Assembly: GCA_902624095.1 (NCBI GenBank)
Contig: CACNWB010000002.1
Coordinates: forward strand, 56,153-120,152
From: an uncultured PS1 clade bacterium
GTDB taxonomy: Bacteria; Pseudomonadota; Alphaproteobacteria; RS24
Length of the DNA stretch: 64,000 nucleotides
Direction of reading: 5' to 3'
Positions 48,718 to 57,168 of the stretch are shown here, piece after piece; position 1 is the stretch's first letter; every line of letters starts with the position of its first letter. A model generated the notes under the pieces. The model did not search any database. It was not told the origin of the DNA and saw nothing but the letters and a program-made list of their open reading frames with translations. A program made the translations under genes and the position numbers.

Positions 48718-48935
48718 CCCATGCCGACCCGCGATTGACATGCTATAAATGCCAGTTCCTGCGTGTCACCCACGACGTCAGACGGCCCTGGGGATGCCGT
48801 AAATTCGGCTTTAAATCACCGAATTTGCCTGGCCAGGTGGTGTTTTCATCGACTGGCACGAAATGTGCAAACTATATACAACGCGAACAGGTTCGAATCG
48901 AAAATGAACCAAAAGACAAGGGGATACTCGCATGA
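48714..48935 (+). CDS. Small Cys-rich, putative zinc-binding protein
   Basis: LTCYKCQFLRVTHDVRRPWGCRKFGFKSP...GTKCANY (C-x2-C...C...C); overlaps neighbours by 4 nt on both sides. Confidence 0.6.
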   Translation: MTHADPRLTCYKCQFLRVTHDVRRPWGCRKFGFKSPNLPGQVVFSSTGTKCANYIQREQVRIENEPKDKGILA

Positions 48936-49681
48936 GTGCTGATCTGGTTATGGTGCAGGAAAGCGTCAAACTGGCGCTGGATGCCGCAGATGCTGCTGCC
49001 GATGTGACGGCGGAATACAACAAGGTAAAGAAGGAAAACAAAAAATTTCTGGGACGGGTGAAATCGATCCACCGTATGTCGGGCCTTATTGCCATTATTG
49101 CCGCCGTTGTGACAATCGGCGCATTGGCTCTGACACTGATGATACACTTTCGGTCAATGTCATCGCTTGAACTTTTGTCGGGCACCAATCGCGAGGCTGT
49201 GATTGTTTTTGCCGAAAATGTAGACAGTATGAACCAGTCGATTGGCAAGCTGGAAATGACCCTGCAAAAGCAGGATGACCTTGTGGCGTTGAACCAGCAA
49301 TTGTTGGGCGAAATTCAAACCTTGCGCACCAGCAGTCAGGAACCGCTGAAAGCCATTGAAGAACGTTTACAGTCTTCAATGAAAGAACAGCAAAAGGCAA
49401 ATGGCAAGCTGGCTTCCTCAATTTCCAGTTTTTCCGGCAGGCTGACCGCGATGCAGAAGGAAACCGCCAAAGAGATTAAGAAATCTGCGAGTTCGATTAA
49501 CGCTCTTGCGACCAAAACCGATAATAAAGACAACAAAACACTTGCTGAACTAAATAAAAAGCTGGCAAAAATGGATAAGCTTCAACAAGAACTGGCGCAG
49601 CAATTGGACCTTCTGGTTCGCGAAAATTCAGCCATGCGAAAGCTACTTGCTAACGGGCAACGCCAAATCAAGTTCCCGTAA
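48932..49681 (+). CDS. Membrane-anchored coiled-coil protein, uncharacterised
   Basis: Single TM (LIAIIAAVVTIGALALTLMIHF) followed by a long coiled coil. Confidence 0.6.
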   Translation: MSADLVMVQESVKLALDAADAAADVTAEYNKVKKENKKFLGRVKSIHRMSGLIAIIAAVVTIGALALTLMIHFRSMSSLELLSGTNREAVIVFAENVDSMNQSIGKLEMTLQKQDDLVALNQQLLGEIQTLRTSSQEPLKAIEERLQSSMKEQQKANGKLASSISSFSGRLTAMQKETAKEIKKSASSINALATKTDNKDNKTLAELNKKLAKMDKLQQELAQQLDLLVRENSAMRKLLANGQRQIKFP

Positions 49682-49701
49682 GCGACGTGGAGAGTGTGCT
49701 C

Positions 49702-50505
49702 ATGCAGAGCTCGGAATATGAAGGCGAGCAATTAATCGACGACATGCGGACGGTTAGTGTAGAGGCGAACAAATCTTCTGCGCGTGCGTCCAGTCTTCTG
49801 CGCCTCAGTGGGTTGGGCAGGCTCTCGCGCGCCAATGGTTTACGTCTGAAAAATGGCGATGTCATCGTGGCTATTAATGGCGAGATATTTAACGGCAATG
49901 AAAACGACTTCAATGAGGCGCTGACGCTGGAAGATGTTGACGCGCGCACGTTGGTTACGATTAGCCGCGGCACGGTTCTGTTCGACGTGTTGACCGCCGG
50001 CCCGCTGGGTGGTGAATACGAGTTTGCCGAGCCGGAACTGGCAAATGATATTACACAAGCCTTTCAAACCTATCAGGTTGACGCCATTGACCGCTATGAA
50101 CCCTTTGAAGTGATGCGCAAGATAAATCGAGAATGTCTCGTTTTTTCGGCTGTTCCGATCCAGCTACCTTATGTTTTTCCTGCTGTGTGGCTGTTACAGA
50201 ACCGTATTTGGGAACCGATGTTTGCCGTAATCGCGGCTTATGCCCTGGCGATTGTGGTGCATCCCTTACTATTTGCACTAATTTATGTTCTGACCTGCGT
50301 TTATTTTGGTCGCGGGCAGGTTGGCATTTTGCGCAGCTATGGGCTTTTCCACGAGCACACGCTTTGGTTGTGTGTTGCTGCACGGTCAATTGAACAGGCG
50401 CAGGCAATTTGCCGACAGATTGATCCGCGCTGCAAGTTCAGGTTCAGCCATGTTGGTCCGCCTGCACCACCGGAAGCTAACGACGAAGACGAAGCTTCAA
50501 ACTAG
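49702..50505 (+). CDS. PDZ-like domain membrane protein, uncharacterised
   Basis: LRLKNGDVIVAINGEIFNGNENDFNEAL (PDZ-like) followed by hydrophobic segments; SD GGAGAG before ATG 49702. Confidence 0.55.
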   Translation: MQSSEYEGEQLIDDMRTVSVEANKSSARASSLLRLSGLGRLSRANGLRLKNGDVIVAINGEIFNGNENDFNEALTLEDVDARTLVTISRGTVLFDVLTAGPLGGEYEFAEPELANDITQAFQTYQVDAIDRYEPFEVMRKINRECLVFSAVPIQLPYVFPAVWLLQNRIWEPMFAVIAAYALAIVVHPLLFALIYVLTCVYFGRGQVGILRSYGLFHEHTLWLCVAARSIEQAQAICRQIDPRCKFRFSHVGPPAPPEANDEDEASN

Positions 50506-51650
50506 TAATTTATTTCGATTTCGATACGGCGGTTTTTACCGCGGCCGTCGGCTGACGCGTTGTCTGCAACAGGGCGGCTGTCGCCAAAACTTACAGCCTG
50601 CATGCGCGTGCTGTCCACACTTCCGTCATTTTGTAGCGACTGCACAACGCTGGAGGCGCGTGCGGCGGCCAGATCCCAGTTGTCGCGATATTGCGACCCG
50701 AAGATTAGCGGCACGTTGTCGGTGTGGCCGGACACATTGATGCGGCTCTTGCCTTGTTCGTTGAGTTTGCCAATTCGTTGCATAATCTCCCGCGCTTGCG
50801 GTGTTAGATTTGCAGAACCGGACCGGAATGCGCCTGCAGAACCGACTGTAACAATCACTCGGTCTTCTTCACGCTCTACCGCGACTAAACCCTGGCCGAT
50901 TTCCTGCTTCAGGGCGACTGTCAGTTTGTCTTCAGCGATCTGAGCACGGCGTGATTGTTCTTCGGGCGAACCTTGATTGGCATCCTCGCCCTCGGATTCT
51001 TTCTTTTGAAGGCGCTGCAATTCGTCTGTCAACTGTGTCAGCTTCTGTTCGAGGCCACCAAACAAAACCTCTTGATCGGATTTTCCAGCTTGTTTTTTTG
51101 CCTTGTCAACGGCATCAAGCGTTTTCTTCAGCAGTTCTGGCAATTGGTCGTCCACTTTTTGTTCGGCAAAATTTACCACCAGTTTTTCGCCCATCGTTTC
51201 AACCTGAATGTCGCCCTTGGCAATCGCTTGTTCAAGAGCTTCCATAATTTCCTGAGCCTTGCCGTCGCCTTCATCGGCATCTTTTGTTTTGGTTTGGAGC
51301 TCAAGTTTGGGCTGATTAACTTGCGTTGTCTGTTGGGTCATTTCATTGGTAACAGAGGGTGCCGGTGAGGGGCTGAAGGACATTGAGATGATTGTTGTTC
51401 CCATAGGCTGCTCGACGATCGGGACTTCGCGTTGAATACCGAACGCATTGTTCAAAGAGCCTGTAATTTGCTTGAATTTCGGCACGTTAAACTCGGCAAA
51501 AGACAGAATGAGCACGAAAAAGCACATCAGAAGAATGGCCATGTCAGCAAAGGTACCCATCCAGGCAGGTAGACCCGCGGGAGGACATTTCGGACACTCC
51601 TCTTCAGGTTCCTCTATCTCTTCATCGATTTCATTCTTTGCACTAGACAT
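50502..51650 (-). CDS. Flagellar stator protein MotB/PomB (PomB-like N-terminus)
   Basis: CPPAGLPAWMGTFADMAILLMCFFVLILSFAEFNVPKFKQITGSLNNAFG; OmpA-like C-term. Confidence 0.92.
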   Translation of the reverse strand: MSSAKNEIDEEIEEPEEECPKCPPAGLPAWMGTFADMAILLMCFFVLILSFAEFNVPKFKQITGSLNNAFGIQREVPIVEQPMGTTIISMSFSPSPAPSVTNEMTQQTTQVNQPKLELQTKTKDADEGDGKAQEIMEALEQAIAKGDIQVETMGEKLVVNFAEQKVDDQLPELLKKTLDAVDKAKKQAGKSDQEVLFGGLEQKLTQLTDELQRLQKKESEGEDANQGSPEEQSRRAQIAEDKLTVALKQEIGQGLVAVEREEDRVIVTVGSAGAFRSGSANLTPQAREIMQRIGKLNEQGKSRINVSGHTDNVPLIFGSQYRDNWDLAAARASSVVQSLQNDGSVDSTRMQAVSFGDSRPVADNASADGRGKNRRIEIEINY

Positions 51651-51683
51651 CTCATTTCCCTGCTATCAGACCCACGTTAACTG

Positions 51684-52448
51684 TTAGGCAGCTTCCAGCA
51701 TTTTTTCCTGTGCTTTGGCTGGCAGGTTTGCGACCATCTGGTCCTGAATGTTGCGCGGGCTCTCGCCGCGGGCAATGCTACGAAGTCCAGAAAGTACCAT
51801 TTCCCGGTAGACGACTTCGTATTCGGTGAAGCCTTCGAGCTTGGTCAACATTGGTTGGAACATTAGATTGGCCAGCAATGCCCCGTAAAGCGTCGTCAAC
51901 AGAGCAATCGCCATCGCTGGACCGATTGATTTTGGATCAGCCATATTACCCAGCATGAAAACAAGGCCGATTAGCGTGCCAACCATGCCCATGGCTGGTG
52001 CAATGTCCACGTAAGACTTGATTACGTTTTGGCGCGCTTCATGGCGAAGCTTCATAGCTTTTATTTCTTGGTTCATTTGGTCGGCCAGCTTGGTTTCGTC
52101 CGCACCGTCGACAAGCATTTGCATGCCTTTTGAAAAGAATTTATCGGGCACTTCCTGGCCTTCAAGCGCCATCATGCCATCTTTTCGGGCGATTGCTGCC
52201 AATTCGACCATACGCTCGATTAATTCTTCATTTTTTTTAATTGGAGGCATGAAAACTTTCAGCATTGCACCGTGGCCAGCCCCCCAAGCGCCAATAGGAT
52301 GAGAGTATAACACCGCGAAAAGTGTGCCCCCAAAAACCGTTGTCATTGATGCAGGGTCAATAAATGGTTCAATGCCCCCGCCACTAATCATAGTGTAGGC
52401 AACCATGCCCATAGCACCGAGAAAACCTAGAATTGAAGCTATATCCAT
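51684..52448 (-). CDS. Flagellar stator protein MotA/PomA
   Basis: MDIASILGFLGAMG...VDIAPAMGMVGTLIGLVFMLGNMADPKSIGPAMAIALLTTLYGALLANL. Confidence 0.93.
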   Translation of the reverse strand: MDIASILGFLGAMGMVAYTMISGGGIEPFIDPASMTTVFGGTLFAVLYSHPIGAWGAGHGAMLKVFMPPIKKNEELIERMVELAAIARKDGMMALEGQEVPDKFFSKGMQMLVDGADETKLADQMNQEIKAMKLRHEARQNVIKSYVDIAPAMGMVGTLIGLVFMLGNMADPKSIGPAMAIALLTTLYGALLANLMFQPMLTKLEGFTEYEVVYREMVLSGLRSIARGESPRNIQDQMVANLPAKAQEKMLEAA

Positions 52449-52489
52449 TGTTAAACTCTCTTAAACTCGCGCATCCTTAAGACTGTTAA

Positions 52490-52504
52490 GCAATTCGTGT
52501 ACCA
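52490..52504 (-). promoter_or_regulatory. sigma54 promoter (TGGTACACGAATTGC) for stator genes
   Basis: Reverse-strand GG-N10-GC; 42 nt upstream of pomA-like ATG. Confidence 0.78.
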
Positions 52505-52568
52505 AACTCTTTAGTAAAATAATTCTTACTTTGAATTTCTTCTATTAACAATGAAATTACCGTAATAT

Positions 52569-52583
52569 TGGCAGAGGAATTGC
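52569..52583 (+). promoter_or_regulatory. sigma54 promoter (TGGCAGAGGAATTGC) for DUF1566-like protein
   Basis: GG-N10-GC; 40 nt upstream of ATG 52623. Confidence 0.75.
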
Positions 52584-52622
52584 ACACGCTAAATAATCTG
52601 ACACTGCTTGAGGAAATGGATT

Positions 52623-53132
52623 ATGCAAAAGCCTTTAAAATCTCAATACAATAAACCTGGTGTCACCCTTTTTGCCGCCGTCTTGGGGGTGTTTGTGTTG
52701 GCGCATGAGGTTTCGGCCGACGAGCAGGTGTTCGTCGAACGCGACATGTTTGTGCTGGATCTGGTGCAAAATATTGAATGGCTACGCTGCAGTCTAGGTC
52801 AAGTCTGGGATGGCAACACCTGTGCGGGCGAGGTCATGAAACTTAATCATGATGAAATTCAGCAGGCCATCATGCAAGCCAATGAGCAATTGGGGGAAGG
52901 TTGGCGACTGCCGACGTCTGGGGAATTGAAGAATATTGTTTGTAAAGCCTGTTCACCGCCAAAAATCGATCTGGACTTGTTTCCAGCTACATCGGCTGAG
53001 CCTTACTGGACAGGTGAGGCCAATCCGCATCGCAAACCAAACATATATTCAATTAACTTTTACACCGGCCATAGATACGGGAATTTTTTTCCCTATCAGC
53101 GCTTGGCGGTGCGCCTTGTGCGTGACCGCTAG
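52623..53132 (+). CDS. Secreted DUF1566-like (Lcl C-terminal-like) protein
   Basis: Signal peptide; CSLGQVWDGNTCAGEVMKLNHDE...GEGWRLPTSGELKNIVC...YWTGE...RLAVRLVRDR. Confidence 0.7.
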   Translation: MQKPLKSQYNKPGVTLFAAVLGVFVLAHEVSADEQVFVERDMFVLDLVQNIEWLRCSLGQVWDGNTCAGEVMKLNHDEIQQAIMQANEQLGEGWRLPTSGELKNIVCKACSPPKIDLDLFPATSAEPYWTGEANPHRKPNIYSINFYTGHRYGNFFPYQRLAVRLVRDR

Positions 53133-53380
53133 TCCGCCTTTGCTTTGTTTGCGCCGCCCTCGCGGCGCCAAAGCCATATTTTTACGCTCGCCATTAATGC
53201 GCCACCCAACACAATCGCTACACTCGCGCGCTCAGGGGTGAACATGCCCAAAAACTTGGTGTTTTCGCCAGCAATAACGGCAAGAAGGACAATGGCAATC
53301 GCAGTTGCGACGAAATAGCGGATGAGCAAACATTGGCGGCACACCTCTGTTTTTGCGTTTTGGCTTCTTTTCGCTTTCAT
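53129..53380 (-). CDS. Small membrane protein, uncharacterised
   Basis: 83 aa, two hydrophobic segments; convergent with the DUF1566-like gene. Confidence 0.45.
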   Translation of the reverse strand: MKAKRSQNAKTEVCRQCLLIRYFVATAIAIVLLAVIAGENTKFLGMFTPERASVAIVLGGALMASVKIWLWRREGGANKAKAD

Positions 53381-53543
53381 GGTCGTCTCATCTGGCCTTT
53401 GTCAATTGCATTTATCGCAATTCAATTTCCATACCAAACCACAAAAAATGTACAAAAACACCGTCTAAATTTTGACAACAAAATATTTTTTAAAATCATT
53501 AGATTTTTAAGTAACAGAAATTAAACACTATTTCTCAATTATT

Positions 53544-53565
53544 TTTGACATTTGCATTAGTCAAA
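53544..53565. promoter_or_regulatory. Inverted repeat TTTGAC-N10-GTCAAA upstream of rpoN, possible operator
   Basis: Symmetric half-sites in AT-rich intergenic region. Confidence 0.3.
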
Positions 53566-53630
53566 TTGTTATTTTTGTCATTGCCAAAAACACGCTCACA
53601 GTGCGCCCGTACACAAAAAGGGAGTGTGTC

Positions 53631-55133
53631 ATGCAACTGAGCCAATCGATCCGTCTCAAGCAAAAGCAGTCCATGGTAATGACGCCAAGACTGCAACAAG
53701 CCATTCGAATGTTGCAGATGAATAATCTGGATCTGACCAGCTATCTGGAAGATCAGGCGCTCGAAAACCCATTTCTTGAAGTTGCGGCCAATAGCGCTGA
53801 GGGCGAGGAAACAGGCGGCAATGAAGCGTTTGATGCCGCCGCGCCGGATACTGTACGGGCGGAAGCCGCCAGCACCATTGATACAGATATGAAAGCCGGT
53901 GCCAGCCCACAAGATGACCCTGCAGGGCAGCAAGATTTTGACAATCGCTTTGATTACAGCCCCGCCGACGGGCCGCGGGGCTGCCAAAACCCACAAGGTG
54001 GCGACCAAGACTGGGACTTGATCGCATCAACCATTGCCGATCGGCCGCCCTCTTTGTTCGAGCATGTTGGACGACAGATCGACATGGCTTTTGATGAACC
54101 CAAGCAACGCATGATTGCCCATATTCTTACCGGCGCGCTGTTACCAAGTGGCTGGATGGGCAAGCAGGTCGATGACATTGCCGAAGAAAATGACCTATCG
54201 CGCGATGATGTTGCGCGAGTTTTAACCCGCATGCAGAAATTTGAGCCGACTGGCATTTTCGCCATGGGGCTAACTGATTGTCTGCGCCTGCAGGCGCGCG
54301 AGGCCGGTGTACTTGACGCGCCTTTTGAAGTTTTGCTGGATAATTTGGAATTGCTGGCGCAGGGCAAGATCGACCAGCTAGCGCGCCGATGCAAAGCCTC
54401 GCCTGAAGACGTGCGGAAGATGTTGCGCCGCATTCGTCAGTTCGACCCGAAACCAGCCGAAACTTTTTTCGGCGAAGTGGAAATTGTAAACGCGCCCGAC
54501 CTAATCGCCTATCTTGGTCCCGACGGATGGGTCGTTGAACTAAACAAATCGACCTTGCCGGGAATTACGATTGACGAAAATTATGCAGCGCGGCTGAAAA
54601 AACGGGTTGCCGAGCAAGCCGAACAGAAATTTACCATGCAGGCGCTTTCCTCGGCACGCTGGCTGAAGCGGGCTATGCAACAACGCAATGAGACCACATT
54701 GGCAATAGCCGCCGAAATCGTCCGCCAACAGACACCATTTCTAGAAAAAGGGGCAAATCACCTAAAGCCGCTTTTGCTGCGCGATGTGGCCAAGGCCGTG
54801 GGCATGCATGAAAGCACGGTAAGCCGTGTGACAACTGGACTGATGATTGCCACGCCGCGCGGCAGTGTGACATTGAAATCGTTTTTCAGTGTATCGCTGG
54901 CTTCTGAGGACAGTGAAGCCGGTACATCAGCGGCTTCTGTGCGTCATTTGATAAGTGAAATAATTGCTAAAGAGGAGCCGTGCGATCCCTTCAGTGATGA
55001 TGAAATCGTAAGGCGCATCAATGCCGGCGGCGTTGCCGTTGCGCGTCGCACGGTTGCCAAATATCGCCAGATTTTGAAAATTCCGTCTTCGGCAGAGCGT
55101 CGCCGTCGCGCGCGTCTGAACGCATCTGTCTAA
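53631..55133 (+). CDS. rpoN: RNA polymerase sigma54 factor RpoN
   Basis: MQLSQSIRLKQKQSMVMTPRLQQAIRMLQ; RpoN box ARRTVAKYRQ near C-terminus. Confidence 0.97.
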   Translation: MQLSQSIRLKQKQSMVMTPRLQQAIRMLQMNNLDLTSYLEDQALENPFLEVAANSAEGEETGGNEAFDAAAPDTVRAEAASTIDTDMKAGASPQDDPAGQQDFDNRFDYSPADGPRGCQNPQGGDQDWDLIASTIADRPPSLFEHVGRQIDMAFDEPKQRMIAHILTGALLPSGWMGKQVDDIAEENDLSRDDVARVLTRMQKFEPTGIFAMGLTDCLRLQAREAGVLDAPFEVLLDNLELLAQGKIDQLARRCKASPEDVRKMLRRIRQFDPKPAETFFGEVEIVNAPDLIAYLGPDGWVVELNKSTLPGITIDENYAARLKKRVAEQAEQKFTMQALSSARWLKRAMQQRNETTLAIAAEIVRQQTPFLEKGANHLKPLLLRDVAKAVGMHESTVSRVTTGLMIATPRGSVTLKSFFSVSLASEDSEAGTSAASVRHLISEIIAKEEPCDPFSDDEIVRRINAGGVAVARRTVAKYRQILKIPSSAERRRRARLNASV

Positions 55134-55207
55134 ACTGCCTAGTATTATCAGGCCCAATAAAAGCGAGCCTGCTTGAGAACAATCCCCTTATGGAAAAACC
55201 TGTCTTT

Positions 55208-55396
55208 TTAAGCCTTTTTGCCGGGCTTATTGGGCGGACCGATAAAATCATCGGGCAACGGGCTGTCGGCCTCTTCTGTGCGTGTCACAGGCAGATAGTG
55301 ATCGATTGTTTGCGTGTATTCTTGAACAGGTTTGTCGGCTTCGTCAAAAAACACGAAACGCACGCCCATATTTTCATTGGCAAGAATTTTGTCCAT
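55208..55396 (-). CDS. Small uncharacterised protein (62 aa) downstream of rpoN, with its own sigma54 box
   Basis: ORF MDKILANENMGVRFVFFDEADKPVQEYTQTIDHYLPVTR... preceded by RBS (GGAGATTTGAC) and a sigma54 box. Confidence 0.55.
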   Translation of the reverse strand: MDKILANENMGVRFVFFDEADKPVQEYTQTIDHYLPVTRTEEADSPLPDDFIGPPNKPGKKA

Positions 55397-55427
55397 GTCA
55401 AATCTCCGTTACTCTAGAGTAAGACAT

Positions 55428-55442
55428 GCATTTTATGTGCCA
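55428..55442 (-). promoter_or_regulatory. sigma54 promoter (TGGCACATAAAATGC) for the 62-aa ORF
   Basis: Reverse-strand GG-N10-GC; 32 nt upstream of ATG. Confidence 0.65.
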
Positions 55443-55452
55443 AAACGGCCTG

Positions 55453-55788
55453 TTAACTAGCTTCGGACATGATAGTTTGCAAAAGATCGCGATGGGCGGG
55501 TGGCATATCAGCAATGCGGTGCAATACCAAAGCCGAACTGAAAACTCGAATATCTGTTGGTCCCTCAACTTGCGCCATGGCGGGCCAAGGCAAACCTGAG
55601 AGCACTTCGGGAATACCGAACAAATCGCCTTGGTGATAGCGATGCAAAATTCGGCCTTCGGTCGTCAGAATGTTAATCTGCCCGCGTTCAAGCAAATAAA
55701 TATGCCGGGTCTGCTGACCGGCGCGGAAAAGAATTTCGCCATCAATCATGCGGTAGGTTTCGTTGTGGCTGTGGTCAAAAATGTTCAT
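55453..55788 (-). CDS. Stand-alone cNMP-binding-like domain protein
   Basis: GEILFRAGQQTRHIYLLERGQINILTTEGRILHRYHQGDLFGIPEVLSGLPWPAMAQVEGPTDIRVFSSALVLHRI; no HTH. Confidence 0.75.
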   Translation of the reverse strand: MNIFDHSHNETYRMIDGEILFRAGQQTRHIYLLERGQINILTTEGRILHRYHQGDLFGIPEVLSGLPWPAMAQVEGPTDIRVFSSALVLHRIADMPPAHRDLLQTIMSEAS

Positions 55789-56150
55789 GCTGCATCAACG
55801 CCCTCCGCACCAACACCTTGGCGCCGCATAATGTCTCCTGCGAGGCTGCGCGATAGCGGCCATGTCAGCCGATCTTCTGCAGCTAGTGTTTTCTGCACAA
55901 GCTGGCGCGGACAGCATATTACCGCGCAAGGTGTCGCAGCGATAATGTGGCTGCGATAGTTCTCAAGCGCAAAAAGCTCGAGCGGCAGCAACAAGGTGTT
56001 AGGCCCGAAAGTTCTGCCTGTGCGAGCGTTTTTAGCCGTACCGCGCTCAATAATGAATGCGAGATCCGCAGTTTGCTCAGGCAAGATAATCGCGTCTCCG
56101 CTGGCGGTAATTCGCCGCGGAATGTCATGGAGGAGTTTGCGATTGATCAC
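55785..56150 (-). CDS. Second cNMP-binding-like domain protein, overlapping tandem
   Basis: DLAFIIERGTAKNARTGRTFGPNTLLLPLELFALENYRSHIIAATPCAVICCPRQLV; 4-nt overlap with the downstream gene. Confidence 0.6.
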   Translation of the reverse strand: MINRKLLHDIPRRITASGDAIILPEQTADLAFIIERGTAKNARTGRTFGPNTLLLPLELFALENYRSHIIAATPCAVICCPRQLVQKTLAAEDRLTWPLSRSLAGDIMRRQGVGAEGVDAA

Positions 56151-56158
56151 TGTACGCC

Positions 56159-56464
56159 CTATCCGAGGTGTAGATCGTCGGCAATCTCGACCGTTGCGAT
56201 GCAGCGATTAAAAAAATCCATAGCTTCGGCGCGCCCGTGTAACCTATAGATACGCATGGCGGCATAACGCCCGGCGGCAAAAGCCACAGCTTCGGGGTCG
56301 CAATGGCGGGCGGTTACAGCATCCAGCAGGCTTTCCACGCCGTCGCGCAATGCTTCCAAGCGGGCCACTTCTTCGCCGGACAATTCCCGACCGTCGTAGT
56401 CATTCTCAATCGCGTCAGCCAGCATGCGCTGGCGATAATTTTCAAGGTCTATAATTTTGTCCAT
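56159..56464 (-). CDS. Hypothetical helical protein
   Basis: MDKIIDLENYRQRMLADAIENDYDG...; same strand as the cNMP-binding-like pair. Confidence 0.55.
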   Translation of the reverse strand: MDKIIDLENYRQRMLADAIENDYDGRELSGEEVARLEALRDGVESLLDAVTARHCDPEAVAFAAGRYAAMRIYRLHGRAEAMDFFNRCIATVEIADDLHLG

Positions 56465-56703
56465 TTTTTCATCTCTCTCGCCACGCGTTGCGCGCAAAAA
56501 CGCACATCAGCCAAATATAATAACGACAATGGGGCGCATGCCTTTACGCTGGAAATCCGCTTTTCTTGATGGTGCAGTGGGTAAATTTCGGAAATCAATA
56601 TTGTGTTCGACGACGGCAGGTTTTATTTTGCAAAGCCTTGCGCATGTGCTAGTGAACACGCGTTCTGAAGCCTTCTTGTGTTTTAATGTGGTTTCATGTC
56701 TCG

Positions 56704-56780
56704 GGCGGAGTAGCTCAGCTGGTTAGAGCAGCGGAATCATAATCCGCGTGTCGGGGGTTCAAGTCCCTCCTCCGCTACCA
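56704..56780 (+). tRNA. tRNA-Met (CAU anticodon)
   Basis: Cloverleaf readable: GGCGGAG acceptor, anticodon stem GCGGA-ATCATAA-TCCGC, T-arm GGGGGTTCAAGTCCCTC, encoded CCA. Confidence 0.93.
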
Positions 56781-56790
56781 TTTTTCATTT

Positions 56791-57000
56791 TTAAATCATT
56801 TTATCTGAATAGGCCTCGTGTTTGGTTTTGCGCCCAATTACCCGCTTGCGCCACTGTCGAAAGCTTGAAGGTTTCATATTGAGCCTCATCAGTTTAATCA
56901 CCTCACTCTCTGACACGCCGAATTGGCGTTCAATCGCTTCGAAGGTGCTCTTGTCGTCCCATGCCAGCGCAATAATTTCTGATATTTGAGCTTCATTCAT
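56791..57000 (-). CDS. DUF2805/TIGR03643 family protein
   Basis: MNEAQISEIIALAWDDKSTFEAIERQFGVSESEVIKLMRLNMKPSSFRQWRKRVIGRKTKH. Confidence 0.85.
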   Translation of the reverse strand: MNEAQISEIIALAWDDKSTFEAIERQFGVSESEVIKLMRLNMKPSSFRQWRKRVIGRKTKHEAYSDKMI

Positions 57001-57168
57001 GAGTTTGACTTAAAATTTATTCGAGGTTTGTCCAGAATTTCTAAATAACCGCGCGCGCAGAAATACCTTGTCTATTGAGAAAAGAACAGAGACTGGTTTT
57101 GCATCTCCAAAATATTGTCCTTCTAGCTCTTTTGTGCCTATCCTTAATTCTAAATTGGGGAGGAAGTC

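Noticed and set aside
56704-56780. Initiator tRNA-fMet or tRNA-Ile2 (also CAU)
   Set aside because: The acceptor end starts with G (GGCGGAG), not the initiator C1-A72 mismatch, and the body looks like elongator Met; Ile2 cannot be fully excluded by eye.
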